Shown here: in pieces, positions 22,201 to 30,449 of the stretch | Numbering within the stretch: the stretch's first letter is position 1 | Layout of the letters: the number at the start of each line of letters is the position of its first letter | DNA from: Chamaesiphon minutus PCC 6605 | GTDB lineage: Bacteria > Cyanobacteriota > Cyanobacteriia > Cyanobacteriales > Chamaesiphonaceae | Assembly (NCBI RefSeq): GCF_000317145.1 | Contig: NC_019697.1 | Span: 806,001 to 870,000, forward strand | Length of the DNA stretch: 64,000 nt | Direction: 5' to 3' | The notes under the pieces: model-generated | The model's database searches: none | What the model saw: the letters and a program-made list of their open reading frames with translations, nothing else | What the model was told of the DNA's origin: nothing | Position numbers and translations under genes: made by a program

Positions 22201-22308
22201 AGAATTCCCCCGTAAAGATCTAAAGTTTAGGTTGACTAATTCGCGATCGATATTACTAGCTATAACTAGTTCCGTGTGATGGGCACGATCTAAATTGGTT
22301 TGGATCAT
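19282..22308 (-). CDS. CyRepA1-type plasmid replication protein (DUF3854, primase/helicase-like)
   Basis: The 1008-residue protein matches the cyanobacterial CyRepA1 replication-initiator architecture. A DUF3854/Toprim-like N-terminal domain contains GGWWCNGLDPLNDW, IPIVICEGVKKAATLLTYG and a later LSICFDYE. A helicase-like ATPase follows with Walker A in SAKGTGKTTALIP (about residue 330), a LLLTHRIQLG strand and Walker B in GGVIILDEVEQS. Homologues initiate replication of small cyanobacterial plasmids; chromosomal copies also occur. Here it is flanked by housekeeping genes and no partition or mobilisation gene is seen. A captured plasmid gene or integrated-plasmid relic is therefore my inference. 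Confidence 0.8.
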   Translation of the reverse strand: MIQTNLDRAHHTELVIASNIDRELVNLNFRSLRGNSTYDRLFISSQIPRNNSGQVIPSWMKRYNHCAKGGWWCNGLDPLNDWQPMEWGTFKPNLPAKNSDGKVIKYEHPPSVSTRLFCLRVTKEIWTQTANLFKVKLPAKIEVDSLGEAIGFWQWILDRQIPIVICEGVKKAATLLTYGYPAIALPGINSGYRVVRDFQGNTIARKLIPELAIFANRKQELSICFDYEIIPRKAKLLDTAIVHLGELLQQSGCNVKVVRLPGIEKGVDDFIVAQGIDAFRAIYQQALELEVDLAQSKRHSELSYPPNLALESRYLHGLEFPSIGIVGIKSAKGTGKTTALIPVVAAAQANNRPVLLLTHRIQLGRFLCQRIGVNWINEQLPKQQSDSLGLCLDSMWKLNPNDWEGGVIILDEVEQSLWHLLHSSTCKKKRLAILKTFQHLIARVIETNGLVIAQDADLSDISIDYLKKLADREIEPWIAINQWRAERGWDVHFYDSPNPTALIHQLELDLRAGHKCYVTTDSRSGRYGSDTIDRYIQQALKQLEDSYTKTLVVCSHTTNTTGHPAVDFVSSINTQAPEYDAVFVTPTLGTGVSIDVKHFDRVYGIFQGVIPDTEVRQALARVRANVPRYIWCAKRGMGTIGSGSNNYRSLAYWYQENYKENYALMCPLTRIDVDLPFVFDPIHLRTWAKFAARINASITLYRDAVKAGLLSEGHQVHVISEDRDRESLQELRTALIQATKTDPQKSMEIMRQIADVHKEKSQRDREYNLIGTQTKKIQQQVKNQAAQAVAAAPDLGHRDFQYLSNKRFLTDLERAQVEKYSLQQRYGVAITPELKLKDDKGYYGQLLTHFYLLNHQQYLPQSIYLVWDRDLDKPEKVFLPDANHHILKIQGLLALGIINFLDPERQLQITDPDLISLKRISYLCSQHIKRAIGIDMPNYSNGEVSPIAVLNRLLNLLGLKVQPIASGLKKQDKSTNIYQLDRALLNDGRDEIFKVWQKQQSRELLRSA

Positions 22309-22902
22309 GGCGATCTACAAGTGCGAGGAGGGATTCATATTCTAATCGAAATTTTTCCAAAAAACCGAGATTTTTAGAAATAAATCCAAACGATCGCATG
22401 TAGGGATATTGACTATTTTCAAGCACTAGCGATAGCGTAATATATCCACACTAATAGTTCATCTATTCTGTGATGAATCAATGACATCAAAAGTAAATAC
22501 GCCGATTGGCTGACTGTGACTCCACCACAAATCGATCGAGTCAGCCAGTAGACTCGATCGAACATTTGTACTTCTCTCTATCGATCGATAGATATTTTTA
22601 GTACGCGATTTAGCTAAAAATATCTCTTTGGATAGATAAAATTAGCGTTCTAATGCTTTTAGACTGAAAAAGTTAATCTATCTAAGAATTAAAAAGTCTT
22701 GTCAGGCAGCGGATGTTAGCAACTCCAAAAGCTACAGCCCGAACGTTAGTGCGAGGGATCGTCTCATGTAATATAATGTCATAAACGAGCCGCTCACTCC
22801 AAAAATAATTGCTATTTTAGTAATCTAGATGCTGATATAAATATTGACTACCATCAAGATTACCATAAATAATTTCGATCTCATCTCATCTGGGGATTTA
22901 TT
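22309..22902. other. 594-base intergenic region with two hairpins
   Basis: No gene is supported. Two perfect 11-bp stems are visible: 22532-22542 with 22551-22561 (TCGATCGAGTC arms) and 22591-22601 with 22614-22624 (GATATTTTTAG arms). The remainder is AT-rich. It lies upstream of both flanking genes, so it should hold promoters in both directions. If the replication protein is functional, its origin could be here, but I see no iterons. Confidence 0.45.
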
Positions 22903-23550
22903 TTGAACCACACTAATAAAGACGAACTAATTGCCAGCATCGCGCAAGGATTTGCTTCGCGTTTAAATCTAAATGGAATCGATCTAAGCGGCGTAGATCT
23001 CAGTAATGCTAATCTTAGTGGAATTAATTTGATAGAAGCTAATTTTAGTGGCTCTAAGCTTAACAATATAGATTTGAGTAGTTCGTATTTATACAAAGCA
23101 AATTTTAGCAATGCCGACCTTAGTGAAGCCAATTTAAGCGGAGCCTATTTGTATGGCGTCAATTTTAAAAGTACAATTTTAAGTGGACTCAATCTCAGAG
23201 ATATTAATCTAAGTAAAGCTAATCTAAGTGAAGCCAATCTAAGTGGAGCAGATTTAAGTCAAGCTAATTTGTATGGAGCAAATCTATATAAAGTTAACTT
23301 ATGTAAAGCCTATTTAGTTCGCGCCAACTTAAATGGAGCAGATCTCAATCGAGCCAATCTTATTGAAGCAGATCTGACATTAAGCGACCTTCGTTATTCT
23401 AATCTGAGCGAAGCAAATATGAGCTTTGCAAATTTATCTGACACTCAAGTTGATTTTGCGAATTTAATTGATGTTGAGGGTCTGAGTAACGATGTTTTAG
23501 AACAACTTAAAAAAAAGGGTGCAATTATTAAGCTTCTGAATTCTTATTAA
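22903..23550 (+). CDS. Pentapeptide-repeat protein
   Basis: The 215-residue protein is almost entirely pentapeptide repeats of the A(D/N)LXX type (SNANLSGINLIEANFSG and so on), from about residue 22 to 190. These form a right-handed quadrilateral beta-helix. Some members mimic DNA and bind gyrase; the role of cyanobacterial ones is mostly unknown. The start is TTG at 22903 (MNHTNKDELI), supported by GGGGA seven bases upstream. There is no ATG before the repeats. No signal peptide is seen. It ends with a short helical tail (LSNDVLEQLKKKGAII). A 310-base gap to murQ (23551-23860) holds only weak dyads and the murQ upstream region. Confidence 0.9.
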   Translation: MNHTNKDELIASIAQGFASRLNLNGIDLSGVDLSNANLSGINLIEANFSGSKLNNIDLSSSYLYKANFSNADLSEANLSGAYLYGVNFKSTILSGLNLRDINLSKANLSEANLSGADLSQANLYGANLYKVNLCKAYLVRANLNGADLNRANLIEADLTLSDLRYSNLSEANMSFANLSDTQVDFANLIDVEGLSNDVLEQLKKKGAIIKLLNSY

Positions 23551-23860
23551 ATAATTTTAAATTTATTCGATCGGACGGTACGAACGAGATCTTGATTATT
23601 GAAAATAGATAATCAATGCTATAAAATCTGTTCTTACTTAACCCAATCGGCATAGCGATCGACAGATCGTTAGGATGCGAGCTGTGGAAAATAGTTTCTA
23701 TCGATCGGGATCGATCTGGATGTACCGTCGATCGGTTTGGGTCGATAGTGCTGGAACTCGATCGAGATAATGAGCCATTTGAGCCAGTTTGAATTGGATC
23801 GAGATTCAGGTAAAGTAAGTCACGACCAGCGAATGCAGCCAGCCCATTATTATTGAAACT

Positions 23861-24784
23861 ATGACGATCGAGAATATGAATACACGCGGACACTTATTGA
23901 CAGAGCAAGTAAATGTCAATAGTGCCAATCTAGATCGACTCAGCACGTTAGAGCTGGTAGATTTATTCAACCAGGAAGATGTGAATACTTTAAATGCGAT
24001 CGCGGGTGCGAGGGTAGAATTAGCCAGCGCGATCGATACGATTGCCGATTCGCTCCGCCAAGGTGGCAGGTTATTTTATATCGGTGCGGGGACGAGTGGC
24101 CGATTGGGCGTCCTCGATGCGGCGGAGTGTCCCCCCACTTTTTGCACCCCGCCAGAATTAGTCCAGGGTATTCTCGCTGGCGGGGCGGGCGCATTAATTA
24201 AAAGTTCGGAAGGTTTGGAAGATATCGCCAGCGATGGTGCCCAGGCAATGGCAGATAATCAGATCGGCCAGCATGACGTGGTTGTAGGTATTACCGCAGG
24301 CGGCACGACACCCTATGTCCATGGCGCGATCGAAGCTGCCAAACAACGCGGTGCCAAGACAATATTTATCGCCTGTGTGCCCGCAAATCAGGTCGCTAGC
24401 ATTGCCGATATCGATATTCGATTACCTGTAGGTCCCGAAATTTTATCGGGTTCTACACGCCTCAAATCGGGCACTGTGACGAAGATGGCTTTGAATATTC
24501 TCTCGACTGGTACGATGGTCAAATTGGGCAAAGTCTACGGCAATCGGATGGTCGATGTCGCGGTGACTAACACCAAGTTACTCGATCGGGCGTTACAGAT
24601 GATTCAAGATCTAACGCAATTAGACCGGGAGAACGCTCGCAAGTTATTAGAAGCTAGCGGTCGTTCGGTAAAAGCCGCGCTACTGATGCACTGGACGCAA
24701 GTCGATCGATCCAAAGCTGAAGCAATTCTCTCCCAAAACCACGGCCAATTGCGCTCTGCTGTCGAAAGCACCAAAGACAGCTAA
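23861..24784 (+). CDS. murQ: N-acetylmuramic acid 6-phosphate etherase
   Basis: MurQ cleaves the lactyl ether of MurNAc-6-phosphate to GlcNAc-6-phosphate during peptidoglycan recycling in the cytoplasm. The 307-residue length is typical. The SIS-domain motifs are complete: RLFYIGAGTSGRLGVLDAAE with the catalytic Glu just before CPPTF, GITAGGTTPYVHGAI, and SGSTRLKSGTVTKMALNIL. The C-terminal dimerisation/UBA-like segment is present (REN then ARKLLEASGRSVKAALLM). An internal ATG at 23876 (MNTRGHLLTEQV) is an alternative start. No recycling transporter or AnmK lies nearby. Confidence 0.96.
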   Translation: MTIENMNTRGHLLTEQVNVNSANLDRLSTLELVDLFNQEDVNTLNAIAGARVELASAIDTIADSLRQGGRLFYIGAGTSGRLGVLDAAECPPTFCTPPELVQGILAGGAGALIKSSEGLEDIASDGAQAMADNQIGQHDVVVGITAGGTTPYVHGAIEAAKQRGAKTIFIACVPANQVASIADIDIRLPVGPEILSGSTRLKSGTVTKMALNILSTGTMVKLGKVYGNRMVDVAVTNTKLLDRALQMIQDLTQLDRENARKLLEASGRSVKAALLMHWTQVDRSKAEAILSQNHGQLRSAVESTKDS

Positions 24785-24858
24785 AATCGCCCATTGTTGT
24801 TGGCGAAGTATCAACAGAAACTGGTACAGCTTATGATGCCATAAATCGGCTGTTACAT

Positions 24859-24977
24859 GGGAGCATCCCACTTTCTATGATGTTCTTACATAATAGGATC
24901 GTCAGAAGCCACACCCAAGGGACTGCGGCGATCGAGACTATTGTATCTATATGGATTTTAAAAAGTTGGATGCTCCC
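24859..24977. mobile_element. 119-bp MITE with 16-bp terminal repeats and 8-bp target duplication
   Basis: The ends are GGGAGCATCCCACTTT (24859-24874) and the complement of GGGAGCATCCAACTTT (24962-24977), one mismatch in 16. TGTTACAT flanks the element directly on both sides (24851-24858 and 24978-24985), a clean eight-base target-site duplication. There is no coding capacity. End sequence and duplication length recall IS1-family elements, but that assignment is an inference. It sits between murQ and the YkvA-like gene. Confidence 0.85.
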
Positions 24978-25133
24978 TGTTACATCGACTTGAGCCAGAT
25001 CCCCAAGCGTTATGCCCTCTACCCTCTAATCGAGTGCGGACGACACGACAAAATTATCAGTTTTCCACACCTATCAAATCTCGGCAAATTTGAGATGATG
25101 TAGATAGCTCAGAAATTGCTCAAGGAGATTGAT

Positions 25134-25433
25134 ATGAACTTTTCCATCCAATCAATTTACAACTGGTACCGCGATTTGCTACGGAATCCCAAATATCGCT
25201 GGTGGGTAGTAGCTGGCTCTTTACTTTATATCGTCAGCCCGATCGATATTTCTCCCGATGTTTTCCCGATAGTTGGTTGGCTGGATGATGGGATTATTAT
25301 CTCTTTATTGATTGCCGAAGTTTCTCAAATCGCCAAAGAAAAATTACAAGCCCACAATACTAGAGCCGAGAAAGCCACAACCATGCCTGTTGAAGATGCT
25401 CCAGTTGATATTAAAGCCGTGCAAGTTGAGTAG
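25134..25433 (+). CDS. YkvA family protein (DUF1232)
   Basis: The 99-residue protein contains the DUF1232 core: RNPKYRWWVVAGSLLYIVSP, IDISPDVFPIVGWLDDGII. The latter is the conserved SPxDxxPD...GxxDD motif, inside a short membrane-associated helical hairpin. Function is unknown for the family. The ATG at 25134 has a good AAGGAG ribosome site (25120-25126); the frame extends six codons further but without a site. The C-terminal tail is charged and probably disordered. A weak hairpin follows at 25506. Confidence 0.88.
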   Translation: MNFSIQSIYNWYRDLLRNPKYRWWVVAGSLLYIVSPIDISPDVFPIVGWLDDGIIISLLIAEVSQIAKEKLQAHNTRAEKATTMPVEDAPVDIKAVQVE

Positions 25434-25505
25434 TTAATCGATCGCTGATAACTAGCTGTATCTAATTATCATAATTGAGAAACCCGACTTTTGCTGAATC
25501 GACTT

Positions 25506-25550
25506 TAGCCATTAGAAGTTTTCTACTGAGAAAGCCTCTAATGGCTATTT
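25506..25550 (+). terminator. Possible terminator after the YkvA-like gene
   Basis: An 11-bp stem (TAGCCATTAGA / TCTAATGGCTA) with a 20-base loop is followed by TTTTGG on the plus strand. The T run is short, so termination is plausible but not certain. Confidence 0.5.
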
Positions 25551-25641
25551 TGGCTCGATCGTTAATACTATTTATTTAAAATTCAACTACATATCCTTGA
25601 TGCTGTAGAAATTAAGCAAAGCCGCATATCTTTAAGTATTA

Positions 25642-26817
25642 ATGAGTAATAAATCCCCGCGTTGCGTTGTTTGCAAACAGATATTTAACGATCGGCACTG
25701 GTATTATCATCAATTATGTGAATCCTGCGGAGACTTTAACTATGACAAACAACAAGCGATCGCCGATCTCAGTGGCAAAATTGCCGTAGTTACTGGAGCG
25801 AGAGTTAATATCGGATATGGAGTCTGTTTGCGATTATTACGATCGGGTGCGAGAGTCATTACTACGACGAGATTTCCCCATCATGCAGCTCAGAAATACA
25901 GTCAGGAAAGCGATTTTGAAAAGTGGCGCAACAGGCTACAGATCTATCCTCTCGATTTGCGAGATTTAGCAAGGGTGGAAGCCTTTACACATTATCTCGC
26001 TGGCGTTTATCCACAGCTAGATATTATCGTCAACAATGCCGCTCAAACCATTCGCCGTCCTCCCGCATATTATCGCCATTTAATCGAGCTAGAATCGCAG
26101 CCTATCGCTCAATTATCCGATCGATTGCAGCCCTTAATTATAAGTCCCGAAGCTAGTCTCGATCGATCTCAAACTAACGCTCTCAATCCCACTCCTAATT
26201 TAGTCTCGATCGCACCAGGCGATCTAGTTGCTAGCTTATCTCAAATTCCCATGTTACCCGAAGATGAGGTAGATCCGGCATTATTTCCGATCGATAAATA
26301 CGATCGAGATGGTAACCAAATAGACTTGCGATCGATTAATAGTTGGTTGCTCAGAGATGATGAAATAAGTATCGTCGAATTATTAGAGGTTCATGTGGTT
26401 AATGCAATCGCACCCTTCGTCATTAATAGTCGGTTGAAAGGAATGATGACTAGACACCAAAATATCGATAAATATATCATCAACGTCTCTTCCCAAGAAG
26501 GCAGATTTAACGGTGTAGATAAACCCTGGCGGCATCCGCATACAAATATGGCAAAAGCCGCACTCAATCAAATGACTCGCACCTGCGCCAAAGAATACGC
26601 CAAACATCGCATCTTTATGAATGCTGTCGATCCAGGTTGGATTAGCTTTCAACATCCACACCCGATCGCGACTGAAATGCTCGATCGAGGTACCGAACCA
26701 CCATTTACAATTATCGATGCCGCCGCCCGAATTTGCGATCCAATTTGGACGGGATTAAATACAGGTAACAATCAATTTGGAAGATTGTTCAAAGATTATA
26801 AAATTGTCGATTGGTAA
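25642..26817 (+). CDS. Atypical short-chain dehydrogenase with N-terminal zinc-ribbon
   Basis: The 391-residue protein joins a CxxC...CxxC segment (RCVVCKQIF and YYHQLCESCGDF, residues 7-30) to an SDR Rossmann domain. The domain has the nucleotide loop AVVTGARVNIGYGV, DLRDL and VNNAAQTIRR. The region that normally holds the YxxxK catalytic pair reads HPHTNMAKAALNQM, so the Lys is kept and Thr stands in the Tyr position. The Ser motif INVSSQEGRF is intact. A long insert (about residues 150-240) follows the NNA motif. Reductase activity is therefore doubtful or altered. The substrate is unknown. Confidence 0.8.
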   Translation: MSNKSPRCVVCKQIFNDRHWYYHQLCESCGDFNYDKQQAIADLSGKIAVVTGARVNIGYGVCLRLLRSGARVITTTRFPHHAAQKYSQESDFEKWRNRLQIYPLDLRDLARVEAFTHYLAGVYPQLDIIVNNAAQTIRRPPAYYRHLIELESQPIAQLSDRLQPLIISPEASLDRSQTNALNPTPNLVSIAPGDLVASLSQIPMLPEDEVDPALFPIDKYDRDGNQIDLRSINSWLLRDDEISIVELLEVHVVNAIAPFVINSRLKGMMTRHQNIDKYIINVSSQEGRFNGVDKPWRHPHTNMAKAALNQMTRTCAKEYAKHRIFMNAVDPGWISFQHPHPIATEMLDRGTEPPFTIIDAAARICDPIWTGLNTGNNQFGRLFKDYKIVDW

Positions 26818-26834
26818 CCGCATTATTTTAAATC

Positions 26835-26914
26835 TGTAGGGGCGGGTTTATGCTAGTAATATCCGAAACCCATCCATAATATTAAAACAAACCCGCCCTC
26901 CCCACCAGTAATCA
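26835..26914. repeat. Inverted-repeat element, diverged copy 3
   Basis: Ends GTAGGGGCGGGTTT and AAACCCGCCCTCCCC are complementary, and the layout matches the elements at 13841 and 49565. It is followed (about 26918-26960) by ATCCACA-type heptamers that run directly into the LRR gene start codon. Confidence 0.6.
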
Positions 26915-26960
26915 ATCGCATATAAAATCCGCAATCCACAATCCACAATCCACAATCCAA

Positions 26961-28736
26961 ATGACTCCAGCAGAATTAGAATTAATAATCGATCGAGCCA
27001 CCCAAGATCGATCGACTCATCTAGATCTCTATCAGAAATCCATTACGAGCTTACCAGACTCGATCGGCAATCTTACCGATTTAGTCAGCCTCCGGTTGAC
27101 TGGCAATCGACTGACTACCATCCCAGCAAGTATCGGCAATCTTACCAATTTACGTGAGTTAAGACTATACAAAAATCAGCTCAAAACTTTACCAGATAGT
27201 ATTGCCAATCTCCAAAATCTCACCTGGCTGAGTTTGAGCCTCAATCGGCTGACAGTATTCCCCGAAAGCATTACCGAGCTGACTAATCTAACTGGGTTGC
27301 TGTTGAATGGTAATCAAATGGTAGTGCTGCCCCAAAGTATTACTAAGCTGACTAATTTAACCTATTTAGATATTACTGGTAATCCGCTGATGGATCTATC
27401 GGTGCTAAATAGTCTACCAAAATTAAAAACCGTCAAATTCTGGGGTGTTAATTTACCGTGTAAATATTGGAGTGATACAAAATCTTTCTCCTCAGCTTTG
27501 CAGTCAATTAATGGCAATATTGTTGAATGCCAAATCACATCCGAAAATTTAAGATTACTAGGCAAACGATCGCTAATCTGGCTGCCTAGTAATCTAGATC
27601 GGTATTTACCAGCAGAAGCTAAAAAAGATGAAAATATCGATTCTCCGCCTGAAGCTCTTAGCTTCATGGCTAAAGCTGCGAAGCAAATGTTTGGGGAATT
27701 ACTCAAAAATCTGGAGAAAAAGGCTCCAGAGTATCATCTTCATTTGTCAGGAAACAAATTAACTTCTCTGCCATCCGATATCGGCAAGCTGACTAAATTA
27801 ACTTGTATAGAACTAAGCAGCAATAAATTAACATCTCTTCCGGCAAGTATCGGTAACTTAAATAATCTGATTCACCTGGATTTACGAGGCAATCAATTAT
27901 CTTTCTTACCTAACAGTATCGATAACTTAACCAATCTCACTCATCTGTATCTTGGTGGTAATCTTTTTGATTCCTTACCAGATGCGATCGTGGAAATGAG
28001 CACACTGACTCACTTGCATCTCAATTCAAATTCGTTAACGTCATTACCAGAAAATTTGACCAATCTTTTTCAATTGATAGAATTGAATCTAAGTAGCAAT
28101 AATCTCAACAGCTTGCCGCTGCAACTCGACAAATTAACTAAGCTAAAGAAACTAGATTTATCTCATAATAAACTTACTGAGTTGCCGAGTAATGTTGGTG
28201 ATTTAACCGAATTAGTCAACCTAAATTTGAGTGGTAATCAATTGACCTCACTACCATCAAGCATGAGATTTATGATTGAATTGACTAGCTTAGATTTATC
28301 AGAAAACCCTCTTGCCGATCTATCGATTCTTCAACATTTACCCAAGTTACAGTCAATACATTTCCTAGGGTTATATTTACCGCGTCGATATTGGACTAAA
28401 TTGAGTGAATGGAAAGCCGAGTGGTTGCAGGATGAAACAAATGCAGAACTACGACGGAGATTGATTCAACAAATCGGCTACGAACGGATTTGTCAGGAAT
28501 TGGATGCAATCCAGCTTGACTCTTGGCGAGAATATACCTTACTCAAAATCGATGGCATAGAAAGATGGCACGGACATATAGATATTTATGAGTCGATGGT
28601 ATTACTCAAAATGACTTGTCCATCTACGGGACATATCCATGTCTTGCGCGTTCCGCCTGAAATGACAAGTGCGGAGGCGGCGATTACCTGGGTAAATCAT
28701 GGCATTCATCCTGACAAATTTATTGTCCAGACATGA
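26961..28736 (+). CDS. Leucine-rich-repeat protein with C-terminal DUF6745-like domain
   Basis: The 591-residue protein contains two LRR blocks (about residues 15-150 and 250-460). Units such as LPDSIGNLTDLVSLRLTGNR are of the LxxLPxxIxxLxxLxxLxLxxN type. A spacer of about 90 residues lies between the blocks. The C-terminal 130 residues (RRLIQQIGYERICQELDAI, then MTCPSTGHIHVLRVPPEM, then TWVNHGIHPDKFIVQT) match a domain I recall as DUF6745, which often follows LRRs in cyanobacteria. There is no signal peptide. LRR plus effector-like domain suggests protein recognition; the activity is unknown. Start is the ATG at 26961 right after heptamer repeats. Confidence 0.85.
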   Translation: MTPAELELIIDRATQDRSTHLDLYQKSITSLPDSIGNLTDLVSLRLTGNRLTTIPASIGNLTNLRELRLYKNQLKTLPDSIANLQNLTWLSLSLNRLTVFPESITELTNLTGLLLNGNQMVVLPQSITKLTNLTYLDITGNPLMDLSVLNSLPKLKTVKFWGVNLPCKYWSDTKSFSSALQSINGNIVECQITSENLRLLGKRSLIWLPSNLDRYLPAEAKKDENIDSPPEALSFMAKAAKQMFGELLKNLEKKAPEYHLHLSGNKLTSLPSDIGKLTKLTCIELSSNKLTSLPASIGNLNNLIHLDLRGNQLSFLPNSIDNLTNLTHLYLGGNLFDSLPDAIVEMSTLTHLHLNSNSLTSLPENLTNLFQLIELNLSSNNLNSLPLQLDKLTKLKKLDLSHNKLTELPSNVGDLTELVNLNLSGNQLTSLPSSMRFMIELTSLDLSENPLADLSILQHLPKLQSIHFLGLYLPRRYWTKLSEWKAEWLQDETNAELRRRLIQQIGYERICQELDAIQLDSWREYTLLKIDGIERWHGHIDIYESMVLLKMTCPSTGHIHVLRVPPEMTSAEAAITWVNHGIHPDKFIVQT

Positions 28737-28792
28737 GATGAGTCGATCGATTTTACCGCTCGAATTACCATCCTCTGTTAGAATTCATCTGT

Positions 28793-28865
28793 GACGGTAT
28801 AGTTTAATTGGTGAAAATACAATTCTGCTAAGGTTGCGATGGTGGTTCGAGTCCGTCTACTGTCA
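28793..28865 (+). tRNA. tRNA-like gene 1, anticodon position GCU
   Basis: The 73-base sequence folds as a full class I cloverleaf. Acceptor is GACGGTA/TACTGTC and the D-loop AATTGGTGA has GG. The anticodon stem is CAATT/GGTTG with loop CTGCTAA. A four-base variable region precedes the T-loop TTCGAGT, closed by five pairs. Position 33 is T and the anticodon reads GCT. A serine GCU anticodon in a body without the long variable arm is abnormal. CCA is not encoded. It is followed five bases later by tRNA-like 2. Confidence 0.55.
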
Positions 28866-28869
28866 CAAT

Positions 28870-28941
28870 AACAACGTAGTTTAATTGTTAAAACGCTGTG
28901 GAGTATACCCAGTCATGCAGGTGCGAATCCTGCCGTTGTTG
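28870..28941 (+). ncRNA. tRNA-like sequence 2, degenerate loops
   Basis: The 72-base sequence forms a cloverleaf with perfect acceptor (AACAACG/CGTTGTT), D-stem (GTTT/AAAC) and T-stem (GCAGG/CCTGC). Key invariant bases are missing. The D-loop AATTGTTA lacks GG, the anticodon loop GAGTATA has A at position 33, the anticodon stem has one mismatch, and the T-loop reads TGCGAAT. It may be non-functional in decoding or a specialised tRNA-like RNA. A near-identical copy is at 29042. Confidence 0.45.
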
Positions 28942-28964
28942 TTTTCTGCTAAAATCGATACTGT

Positions 28965-29037
28965 GACGGTATAGTTTAATTGGTGAAAACACCTCCCTTT
29001 CACGGATGCGATGATAGTTCGAGCCTGTCTGCTGTCA
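28965..29037 (+). tRNA. tRNA-like gene 3, anticodon UUC (Glu-like)
   Basis: This 73-base cloverleaf shares its acceptor and D-arm with copy 1 (the first 23 bases are identical). Its anticodon arm CCTCC-CTTTCAC-GGATG closely matches cyanobacterial tRNA-Glu(UUC). T33 is present and the T-loop is TTCGAGC. One anticodon-stem pair is mismatched. The acceptor GACGGTA/TGCTGTC is unlike normal tRNA-Glu, so it looks like a diverged or chimeric duplicate rather than the main tRNA-Glu gene. Confidence 0.55.
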
Positions 29038-29041
29038 CACT

Positions 29042-29113
29042 AACAACGTAGTTTAACTGTCAAAACGCTGTGGAGTATACCCAGTCATGTAGGTGCGAAT
29101 CCTGTCGTTGTTG
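29042..29113 (+). ncRNA. tRNA-like sequence 4, copy of sequence 2
   Basis: This 72-base sequence differs from copy 2 at four positions, all C/T. Two of these fall in the T-stem (GTAGG/CCTGT) and leave it pairable through G-U pairs. The same missing invariants apply (no GG in the D-loop, A33, TGC T-loop). With copies 1-3 it makes an ordered 1-2-3-4 array in which 1/3 and 2/4 are the related pairs. Confidence 0.45.
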
Positions 29114-29118
29114 TCTCA

Positions 29119-29164
29119 AAATTCGCGGTAGGGGCAATTCATGAATTGCCCCTACCGCGAATTT
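29119..29164. repeat. 46-bp perfect palindrome
   Basis: A perfect 23-bp inverted repeat without loop, with core GGGGCAATTCATGAATTGCC. It follows the tRNA-like array and precedes the end of ilvC (minus, stop at 29269). It may terminate transcription from either side, although a clear T run is missing on both. Such GTAGGGGCAATTC palindromes are common repeats in cyanobacterial genomes. Confidence 0.75.
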
Positions 29165-29268
29165 CGATCTATTAATATAGCTCCTCATTTTGAGGAACGA
29201 TAGCTAATAATCCAAGTTACTATTCATAACCTCAGCGGTTTCAATCGCTGACACATTCGTAACTCAGT

Positions 29269-30288
<1,020 letters not shown>

Positions 30289-30449
30289 TTATCTGTATAT
30301 ATCCTATCTTGCGTTGCAATTCTCTCTAGAGAGGCTACGCCAACGAGCAGATCTTCGCTCGCTGTGTATTGCCGCAGGCAGAACATTTTACCATGTTGGG
30401 TTGACGCGAATTGCGGTGGAGAAAATTGTAAATATTATTTACCCTATGG

